DNA of 64,000 bases, taken from Algibacter miyuki (GTDB lineage: Bacteria; Bacteroidota; Bacteroidia; Flavobacteriales; Flavobacteriaceae). Position numbers and translations under genes: made by a program. The stretch is from NCBI RefSeq assembly GCF_030409805.1, contig NZ_JAUFQP010000007.1:868001-932000 (forward strand), given 5' to 3'. The notes beneath the pieces were generated by a model. The model saw only the letters and a program-made list of their open reading frames with translations. It did not search any database and was not told the DNA's origin. Positions 44,601 to 51,462 of this stretch are shown here, in pieces; position 1 is the stretch's first letter, and each line of letters starts with the position of its first letter.

Positions 44601-46895
44601 TTAACGTTTTAATGTAAAGTGTCCGGTAAGTTTTTGCCCATCAATAATAATTACATACCAATAATCACCGGTAGATAATTGGTTGTTTTTATAAGTCCCG
44701 TCCCATTCAAAAGCACTGTTTTTAGCGAATTTTAATAATTTTCCATAGCGATCGAAAATAGAAACTTCCGATGCGCTGTACTGTTCGATACCGGATAGAT
44801 TGAAGCTATCATTAATTCCATCGTTATTCGGTGTGAAAAACTTCGGAATATAAAAATGAAGAAACTGTTGTGTAACAATATCTGAACAATTCTGAGATTT
44901 TACGTAAATCGTGTAAAGTCCGCCATCAACATTATAAAAATAAGAATTTGGTTGAAAAATATTCCCATCAATGGAATACAGAAAGTTACCCATGTTTAAG
45001 GTTGAAATAACAATATCATTTCCATGAGATGTTACAGTCTCAATAAGTGGCGTTTCTGCGGTTGAAATATTAAAAATTCGGGTTTCATAATCGCAAATAT
45101 TTCCGGTTATTTCAACAGAAAAACGACCTGAAGAATCAATAGTTATCGTTTCAGTTGTTTCACCGGTATTCCATAAATAGGAGGCATTTGCAATACTTGT
45201 TTCGGGCTCCAAAATCAACGTTTGAAATTCACATAATTCAATATCATTCTCAAAAATAAATCCGGGTTGATCTCCAAAAATATCCCATGAACATGTCGTT
45301 GTGTTAAAAGTCGTACTTTGCCAGCACTCTAAAGTTGGTTGAATGGGTTGTGTTCCTGTAACGTCCCAAGCGCATGTTGTAGTATTAAATGCGGCAGTTT
45401 CATAACAAGCTGTTGTTGGAGCCATGGCTTGGCTTCCCGTTATATCCCAAGAACAGGTTGCTGTATTAAAAGTGGCGTTTTGCCAGCACTCTAAAGTTGG
45501 TTGAATGGGTTGTGTTCCTGTAACGTCCCAAGCGCATGTTGTAGTATTAAATGCGGCAGTTTCATAACAAGCTGTTGTTGGAGCCATGGCTTGGCTTCCC
45601 GTTATATCCCAAGAACAGGTTGCTGTATTAAAAGTGGCGTTTTGCCAACACTCTAAAGTTGGTTGAATGGGTTGCGTTCCTGTAACATCCCAAGCGCATG
45701 TTGAAGTATTAAATGTGGCAGTTTCATAACAAGCTGTTGTTGGAGCTATGGCTTGACTTCCCGTTATATCCCAAGAACAGGTTGCTGTATTAAAAGTGGC
45801 ATTTTGCCAACACTCTAAAGTTGGTTGGATAGGTTGTGTTCCGGTGATATCCCAATCACATGTTGTACTATTTAATGTTGCTGTTTGCCAGCATGAAAGT
45901 GTTGGAGTAGGTGGTAAAATAGCAACTTCAGCTTTATATTCTGTTGAAAATGAAACACATTGAGGATTACTTAAATTAATAGCTACTTGTGCAATTTTAG
46001 TTCTATAATAACTGGTTGCTGAAATGGATACGGGAAGTGAAGCATTTGTTTCACTAGTGATATCATTCCAAATAACACCATCATAACTGATTTGCCATTG
46101 GTAAAAATGAGTACTGTAAACAGAAAAATCAGGAGTGGCTGTTAATGTGGTATTATAAGGTGTTTCTGTGCTACATAAACTCACTGCGTTACTGTTTGAT
46201 GGTTCTGTGGTTGTTACGTAATCTCCGCAAGATTTAAATTCAATATCATCTATGGCTAAATCGTTGCCACAACCGCCAACACCATTATTTATCATTTTTA
46301 ATATAACGGTATTTTGAGAAGCAAGCGTTTCAAAAACTAAACCATATTTCTCCCAATTTGGGTTAGATGTTTCTGCTATATTACCGGTAACACCTCTGGC
46401 TAATAGGTTAGCGTCAGTGGCATCCCATATTTCAAAACTTACATTAATGGGTATGGTACCTCCGGGTTGTGTTGCGCAAAAGCTATTAGCTTTAACTAAA
46501 TTTATTAGCCAGGCCGAAAACTCATATGTCGTATTCTCACAAAGGCCAGTTATAGTCGTTTTGTAAAATTCGCCTGGGTCTGTGGCTGCATTCACAATTA
46601 AACACTTGCCGTTAGTATCAAAACTTGTGTGGTCTTCTATTTGATGCCAATCAAAACCATTTCCTATAGTACCATTTCCCACGGTGTAAAAGCCATCACC
46701 AGGAAAACTATTAGAGTAGGAGTATGTTGTAACACTAGATGGTAATGGATTATTTGAAGTGCCTGAGCCAAAAGATTCTGTAAAAATTGGATCGCCAGAA
46801 TTTCCATTGCAAAACCCAAGTTGTGCATGGAGATTCGTTAATACAAAACAGGAAAGAATAAGCCCTAATATGCAGTTTTTAAATATAATGATAAT
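44601..46895 (-). CDS. T9SS type-B surface protein with eight 27-aa Cys/Trp repeats; probable ATT start
   Basis: A 764-aa paralogue of the 39906-41768 protein. GTG 46682 is not the start: the frame extends upstream through HAQLGFCNGNSGDPIFTESF, matching the paralogue, and reaches a signal peptide with no ATG, GTG or TTG. ATT 46895 is the best candidate and the frame closes at an in-frame stop 15 bp further up. Domains: lectin-like N-terminus, eight tandem 27-aa repeats (residues 331-546, pattern C-W/Y-x5-FN-x2-TC-x-WD-x-TG), then the type-B sorting domain (FTPNNDGINDSF...IFDRYGKLLKF). It should be exported by T9SS to the cell surface. Confidence 0.85.
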   Translation of the reverse strand: MIIIFKNCILGLILSCFVLTNLHAQLGFCNGNSGDPIFTESFGSGTSNNPLPSSVTTYSYSNSFPGDGFYTVGNGTIGNGFDWHQIEDHTSFDTNGKCLIVNAATDPGEFYKTTITGLCENTTYEFSAWLINLVKANSFCATQPGGTIPINVSFEIWDATDANLLARGVTGNIAETSNPNWEKYGLVFETLASQNTVILKMINNGVGGCGNDLAIDDIEFKSCGDYVTTTEPSNSNAVSLCSTETPYNTTLTATPDFSVYSTHFYQWQISYDGVIWNDITSETNASLPVSISATSYYRTKIAQVAINLSNPQCVSFSTEYKAEVAILPPTPTLSCWQTATLNSTTCDWDITGTQPIQPTLECWQNATFNTATCSWDITGSQAIAPTTACYETATFNTSTCAWDVTGTQPIQPTLECWQNATFNTATCSWDITGSQAMAPTTACYETAAFNTTTCAWDVTGTQPIQPTLECWQNATFNTATCSWDITGSQAMAPTTACYETAAFNTTTCAWDVTGTQPIQPTLECWQSTTFNTTTCSWDIFGDQPGFIFENDIELCEFQTLILEPETSIANASYLWNTGETTETITIDSSGRFSVEITGNICDYETRIFNISTAETPLIETVTSHGNDIVISTLNMGNFLYSIDGNIFQPNSYFYNVDGGLYTIYVKSQNCSDIVTQQFLHFYIPKFFTPNNDGINDSFNLSGIEQYSASEVSIFDRYGKLLKFAKNSAFEWDGTYKNNQLSTGDYWYVIIIDGQKLTGHFTLKR
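45258..45905 (-). repeat. Tandem coding repeat, 81-bp unit (162-bp doublet), eight units
   Basis: Markers recur at 45321, 45483, 45645 and 45807, exactly 162 bp apart, then at 45888 (81 bp). Units alternate between a CWQ-type and a CYE-type. The internal doublets are almost identical in DNA, pointing to recent expansion, while the outermost units have diverged. Confidence 0.92.
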
Positions 46896-47209
46896 GTCCG
46901 TTTTAGTTGTTTATTTTCTTTTGTTTAAAAACAAATGGTTTTGCTATATTATAAAAATAGATTTTGGAATATAGGTGTTTAGTAGAAAAATAGACCTATA
47001 CAAAAACCATACAAGTGTTTAAAGTCTTTTATGTAGAGGGAGTTAGAGTATAACAAAAAAAAATGCCCGAATGTAAATTCGGGCATAACCAACCAAAATA
47101 AAGTTTTATAACGTACTGTTTGTCAAAAACTAGATCATATTTAATTGGGGACATGTTCTACATGAGGTTATCATGTTTTGCTTTGATTAATTTTTAGAGA
47201 GGTGATGTT
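46896..47209. other. Intergenic stretch, no protein gene seen
   Basis: A 314-bp AT-rich gap upstream of the eight-repeat protein gene. It holds that gene's promoter region (no clear TAnnTTTG box) and the minus-strand terminator at 47064-47085. I see nothing else. Confidence 0.6.
47064..47085 (-). terminator. Terminator downstream of the 40-aa gene
   Basis: TGCCCGAAT and ATTCGGGCA form a perfect 9-bp stem with a 4-nt loop. The run of nine T residues follows only on the minus strand, so it ends minus-strand transcription, most likely from the 40-aa gene. Confidence 0.85.
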
Positions 47210-47332
47210 TTATTTATGGTGGCTTATGGCGATTTTTTGTTCGCTTTTAGAAATTTCGAAATCTGTAAACAAAACTTCAAAAGCGATAAAAGCCAATGCC
47301 ATAAGTAGGACTATTCTAAGTGTGTTTTTCAT
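47210..47332 (-). CDS. Small single-pass membrane peptide (40 aa)
   Basis: Starts at ATG 47332: MKNTLRIVLLMALAFIAFEV, one hydrophobic helix, then a polar tail (LFTDFEISKSEQKIAISHHK). A longer frame from 47404 begins upstream of the promoter-like GACTTTGC box (TTTG at 47369-47366) and is unlikely. Support: a promoter core 33 bp upstream, a typical small-membrane-protein layout and a strong minus-strand terminator downstream (47064-47085). Function unknown. Confidence 0.5.
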   Translation of the reverse strand: MKNTLRIVLLMALAFIAFEVLFTDFEISKSEQKIAISHHK

Positions 47333-47477
47333 AATCGAAAAAAGGGTTAGTAGGTTTGGTACCTGCAAAGTCAAAAATATTTTCGATACCACAAAGAAAC
47401 TCACTAGTTTTATGCTTTAAATCGTGTTTTTAATACACTTAATCGATAAAATCAAAGTAAATCGTGAAGTTTTACAT

Positions 47478-47516
47478 TAAAAAAAGAGGTGCTTTTTGAG
47501 AAACACCTCTTTTTTA
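47478..47516. terminator. Terminator after serS
   Basis: AAAGAGGTG and CACCTCTTT form a 9-bp stem extended by A and T runs on both sides; it follows the minus-strand serS stop by about 25 bp and can work in both directions. Confidence 0.85.
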
Positions 47517-47540
47517 AATATGTATTATGTTATTTCTAGC

Positions 47541-48812
47541 TTAATCTATTATTTTAAAACCTGTGTAAGCTTGTAGTGCTTCTGGAATTTCAATGCCGGC
47601 TTCAGTTTGGTAATTCTCTAAAATACCAGCAAGTACTCTTGGTAAAGCTAAAGAGCTACCGTTTAAAGTGTGTGCTAATTCATTTTTACCTTCTGCATTT
47701 TTAAATCTAAGTTTTAACCTGTTCGCCTGAAAAGTTTCAAAATTAGAAATTGAAGAAATTTCTAACCAACGATCTTGAGCGGTAGAAAACAATTCAAAAT
47801 CGTAAGTTAAAGCAGAGGTAAAGCCTAAATCGCCTCCACAAAGTCTTAAAATTCTGTATGGTAATTTCAATTCTTGTAAAATACCTTTTACATGCTCCAC
47901 CATAGCATCTAAAGCTTTGTAAGATTGCGTTGGATGCTCCACACGTAAAATTTCAACTTTATCAAATTGGTGTAAACGGTTTAAACCTCTTACGTGCGCA
48001 CCGTAACTTCCAGCCTCACGTCTAAAACACGGTGTATAACCTGTAATACCAATAGGTAATTCGGATTCATCAAGAATGGTGTCTCTAAAAATATTGGTTC
48101 CTGGTACTTCCGCAGTAGGAATTAAATATAAATTATCTTCACCAACATGGTACATTTGCCCTTCTTTATCTGGCAATTGCCCGGTACCAAAGCCCGAAGC
48201 TTCGTTTACTAAATGTGGTAATTGGTATTCGGTGTAACCAGCAGCTGTATTTTTATCTAAAAAATAAGCAATTAAAGCACGTTGTAATCGTGCGCCTTTA
48301 CCTTTATAAACCGGAAATCCTGCACCTGTAATTTTATTACCAAGTTCAAAATCTATAATGTCGTATTTCTTAGCTAATTCCCAATGTGGTAACGCTCCGT
48401 CGTGCAATACAGGAATATCCCCTTCTTTAAAAATCTCTTCGTTATCCTCATCGGTGCTTCCTGCAGGAACAATCGCGTTTGGTACATTTGGTATTTTATA
48501 AAGTAATTCCGTTAAAGCATCTACAGTGTTACTAAGTGTATCGGCAAGTGTTTTCGATGCTTCTTTAAGTTGCGTCGTTTTTTCTTTAAGAATATTGGCT
48601 TTTTGCCCTTCTCCCGATTTGTATAAGTTTCCAATTTCTTTAGAAATCGCGTTGGATTCGGCTAAAGTGTTGTCCAGTTCGGTTTGAATACGCTTACGGT
48701 CTTCATCAAGCGAAATCACCTCGTTTACCATACTTGTGGCATCTAAGTTTCGCTTTTCCAATCGGCTAATAACTAAATCTTTGTTCTCTCTAATAAAAGG
48801 TACTTGTAGCAT
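47541..48812 (-). CDS. serS: Serine-tRNA ligase
   Basis: A class II synthetase that charges tRNA-Ser (and tRNA-Sec where present). The 423-aa length is standard. An N-terminal antiparallel coiled-coil (residues ~25-105) contacts the tRNA long arm; the catalytic domain has TAEVPGTNIFRDTI (TxE loop), motif 2 TPCFRREAGSYGAHVRGLNRLHQF and motif 3 LNGSSLALPRVLAGILENYQ. The gene has its own promoter, a perfect hairpin forming its whole 5' leader, and a downstream terminator. Confidence 0.98.
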   Translation of the reverse strand: MLQVPFIRENKDLVISRLEKRNLDATSMVNEVISLDEDRKRIQTELDNTLAESNAISKEIGNLYKSGEGQKANILKEKTTQLKEASKTLADTLSNTVDALTELLYKIPNVPNAIVPAGSTDEDNEEIFKEGDIPVLHDGALPHWELAKKYDIIDFELGNKITGAGFPVYKGKGARLQRALIAYFLDKNTAAGYTEYQLPHLVNEASGFGTGQLPDKEGQMYHVGEDNLYLIPTAEVPGTNIFRDTILDESELPIGITGYTPCFRREAGSYGAHVRGLNRLHQFDKVEILRVEHPTQSYKALDAMVEHVKGILQELKLPYRILRLCGGDLGFTSALTYDFELFSTAQDRWLEISSISNFETFQANRLKLRFKNAEGKNELAHTLNGSSLALPRVLAGILENYQTEAGIEIPEALQAYTGFKIID

Positions 48813-48839
48813 TTGCTTAATATTTAAGCAACAAATTTA
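48813..48839 (-). promoter_or_regulatory. serS promoter box and leader hairpin
   Basis: On the minus strand a perfect -7 box TAAATTTG (48839-48832) is followed directly by TTGCTTAA-ATA-TTAAGCAA (48831-48813), a perfect 8-bp inverted repeat, and then the ATG. The entire predicted 5' leader is thus one hairpin or operator dyad. Confidence 0.65.
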
Positions 48840-48997
48840 GGGAATTGCGAATAAATTTGAGGATTTAAAAGTCATGAATTTCACGAATTATTACGAATAT
48901 AGAATTGAGAACTTTTTAAATGAATTTTGAGGGTTGGCCGTGAGTCTTTTTCAGTATTTAGAATGCCGTAAAAAATGTAGATTTTAGTGGAGAAACC

Positions 48998-50314
48998 TTA
49001 GTTTAAATCCGATTTTAAAAGCCAATCGCTGTGCTTTATTGTTTGCCAATCTATGGCTGCTAAATCTACTTTTGGGTTTGTTAATAGTTTATATGGCCGG
49101 CCGTTAACACTTACTTTCGCGTTTACAAAAACCGAAATATCTTCGCCTTTAGCTTGGTGTTCTTCTTTAAGGTGTTGTGCAAATTGCCACATCACATCAG
49201 GTTTTGTTGTTGCCGCTCGTCTCTGTTTTGGAGTTAAATAATCGTTCAGTTTAACAATGTTTTTTTTGCCTGTAGTGTTGTTTTTTATACTGTAAGTGGC
49301 ACTTCCACTTTTTGCTCTAAGCATCATGCGCCAAGACATACGGTGACCTTCTTCTGTCCAAAGTACGTTGTCTTCAATAAAATGATGGCGTAACGGTAAA
49401 CCTATTTGAATAATGAAGTATATGGCAAATAATGAAATTAAAATGTTTTTTTTCTTCGGAAGAATCACAGCCGATTTATTGTAAAACATCTTCGTTTTTA
49501 GAAATATTTTCTGAATGGTTTGAGGTTCAAAAAAGAAAAGGGTGAAGGCTAATGATAAAAACGGAAAAATGCCAATTTGAAATACGACAGAGTTAAATAA
49601 ATGAAAAAACACCGAAATAAAAAACATGTATCTTCTCGTGGGTTTGAAAAGGAGCAACGGAATAATTAAACCATCGAACAAAATGCCACCATAAGCCAGA
49701 AAATAATGTACTGTTTTTTGTTGCAGTAATTCGCCAACTAAAATATAATCTTTTTTGCTCCGCATTAAGAGTTCAATAACTATGGTGTCTAGCCAGTCGG
49801 GATATAATTTTGCTACCGATGCGTACGTGTAAACAATAAAAAGTTGTAGCACAAATACCCATTTACACCATTGCGGCATGGAAAAACGTTGGAGACTTGG
49901 GTTTTGATGAACATCTACGGAAGCATACTGGTTTGCAGGCATAAAAGCCATAATGCTGCTCAATAACATCAGTAAATAATAATGATTATTGTACGACGAT
50001 TTTTGCATAAAATACGTCGCTGCCCACATTAAGGTAAACCCTATAATGCTAAAACGGTATTTGTAACCAACCATAACGCCCAGTGCAAAAAGGCCCATAA
50101 CAGCGTAATAGAAATACATGCCGTTTCCGGGAAGCGGTTGTAACCACTCGAAACCAATAAAGGAAAAAGTGAACTTGGGATCGATTAAGGTTTTTTTTAC
50201 CCAACCCGTAAAAATGGCGCCAACAGATTCTAAAAAACAAAGCAATCCAAAAATAATACGAAAAACGATTAATGCTGAATTGTCTATATGTTTAAATAAG
50301 AATTTATTAAGCAT
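48998..50314 (-). CDS. HTTM-domain membrane protein (vitamin K-dependent gamma-carboxylase-like)
   Basis: A 438-aa polytopic membrane protein. The N-terminal two thirds fit the HTTM/VKG_Carbox family: IDNSALIVFRIIFGLLCFLESVG, WLQPLPGNGMYFYYAVMGLFALGV, the SSYNNHYYLLMLLSSIMAFMP loop and WCKWVFVLQLFIVYTYASVAKL. The C-terminal ~120 residues are soluble (EEGHRMSWRMMLRAKSGSATY...PDVMWQFAQHLKEEH). Eukaryotic relatives carboxylate Glu using vitamin K; bacterial homologues have no settled substrate. It overlaps the upstream ribF gene by 8 bp, so the two are transcribed together. Confidence 0.87.
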   Translation of the reverse strand: MLNKFLFKHIDNSALIVFRIIFGLLCFLESVGAIFTGWVKKTLIDPKFTFSFIGFEWLQPLPGNGMYFYYAVMGLFALGVMVGYKYRFSIIGFTLMWAATYFMQKSSYNNHYYLLMLLSSIMAFMPANQYASVDVHQNPSLQRFSMPQWCKWVFVLQLFIVYTYASVAKLYPDWLDTIVIELLMRSKKDYILVGELLQQKTVHYFLAYGGILFDGLIIPLLLFKPTRRYMFFISVFFHLFNSVVFQIGIFPFLSLAFTLFFFEPQTIQKIFLKTKMFYNKSAVILPKKKNILISLFAIYFIIQIGLPLRHHFIEDNVLWTEEGHRMSWRMMLRAKSGSATYSIKNNTTGKKNIVKLNDYLTPKQRRAATTKPDVMWQFAQHLKEEHQAKGEDISVFVNAKVSVNGRPYKLLTNPKVDLAAIDWQTIKHSDWLLKSDLN

Positions 50315-51239
50315 TGTGGGTTTTAATAAAATCGATAGTCTCGGTTTTGTCTTTGGAGAGTTGCATTTTTAAGGCATCTATAGACTCAAATTTTTCTTCG
50401 TCGCGAATACGTTTTAGTAAGTTTATTTGAAGTTTTTTATCATAGATATCCTTATCAAAATCTATAAAATTAACTTCTATAGTTTGTTTGTTTCCGTTTA
50501 CCGTTGGGTTGGTGCCAATATTCATCATACCATAAACCAATTGGTTATTTATAGTGGTATTTACAATATATGCGCCTTGTTTCGGGATGAGTTTATAATC
50601 TTCTTCAACATGGATATTTGCAGTTGGGTAATTTAGTTGTTTGCCCAAGCCTTTGCCTTTTACAACGGTGCCATTTAACATAAATGGGTAGCCTAAATAG
50701 TTGTTAGCTTTGGTAATGTCGCCTTCTAGTAGAGCGGTTCTGATTTTTGTAGAACTCACCGAAACATCATCAATGTCTTGAGCTGAAATTTCTTCAACTT
50801 CAAAACCATAACGTTTGCCAAAAGTTCTTAAATCGTTAATATCGGCATTTCTATTTCTTCCAAAACGATGGTCATACCCTATAATAACTTTTTTAGCATT
50901 GAGTTTATCGACTAAAATTTGTTTCACAAAATCTTCTGCCGAAAGGCGAGAAAACTCTTTTGTGAACTTTTTTACCAGTAAATAATCTAAACCCAAAGCC
51001 TCTAAAATATCTTGGCGCTCATCAATCGTATTAATCAGTTTTATATTCGAATCTTTTTGTAACACCATTCTTGGGTGCGGAAAAAAGGTGAGTATAACCG
51101 ATTTTAACTGCTGTAAGTTACCAGAGTCTATTAATCGTTTTATTATTTTCTGATGCCCAATATGCACACCATCAAAGGTGCCAATAGTAACAATGGTATC
51201 TTGATCTTTAATAGTGTCTGTAGAGTTGCTTAATTTCAA
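50307..51239 (-). CDS. ribF: Bifunctional riboflavin kinase/FAD synthetase
   Basis: Converts riboflavin to FMN and FMN to FAD. The start is placed at TTG 51239 (MKLSNSTDTIKDQD), because the TTG at 51257 is part of the -7 box TAAATTTG. The 310-aa protein has the nucleotidyltransferase domain (TIGTFDGVHIGHQKIIKRLI; later IIGYDHRFGRNR and VSSTKIRTALLEGD) and the C-terminal riboflavin kinase domain (GTVVKGKGLGKQLNYPTANI, then MNIGTNPTV). It overlaps the HTTM gene by 8 bp at its 3' end. Confidence 0.95.
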   Translation of the reverse strand: MKLSNSTDTIKDQDTIVTIGTFDGVHIGHQKIIKRLIDSGNLQQLKSVILTFFPHPRMVLQKDSNIKLINTIDERQDILEALGLDYLLVKKFTKEFSRLSAEDFVKQILVDKLNAKKVIIGYDHRFGRNRNADINDLRTFGKRYGFEVEEISAQDIDDVSVSSTKIRTALLEGDITKANNYLGYPFMLNGTVVKGKGLGKQLNYPTANIHVEEDYKLIPKQGAYIVNTTINNQLVYGMMNIGTNPTVNGNKQTIEVNFIDFDKDIYDKKLQINLLKRIRDEEKFESIDALKMQLSKDKTETIDFIKTHNA

Positions 51240-51254
51240 CGTATCAATTTTCCA

Positions 51255-51262
51255 CAAATTTA
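51255..51262 (-). promoter_or_regulatory. -7 promoter box for ribF
   Basis: TAAATTTG on the minus strand, a perfect TAnnTTTG match, 15 bp before the proposed TTG start. Confidence 0.6.
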
Positions 51263-51462
51263 CTTATTAAGTCTGTATAAAACCATTATTGAAAGGATCA
51301 ATTTAGATTGAAAAATGAAGGATTGTAAGATTATAAAACGAAATAAATAGTAAAACAAAGCGTTTTTGAAATGTTCTTATTTGAAATGATTCTATTATTT
51401 TTTTGCTAATGCTAATATAACACGCTATTTTTATTGCTAGAACATTATTAAAAAAATAACAA

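Noticed and set aside
45258..45905. Possible CRISPR-like array
   Set aside because: The periodic repeats are coding, in frame, and have no unique spacers.
47064..47085. Perfect inverted repeat as an operator
   Set aside because: It is flanked by nine Ts on the minus strand, so a terminator explains it better.
47202..47420. Plus-strand 72-aa frame
   Set aside because: It is antisense to the better-supported 40-aa minus-strand gene and has no promoter box or protein-like pattern.
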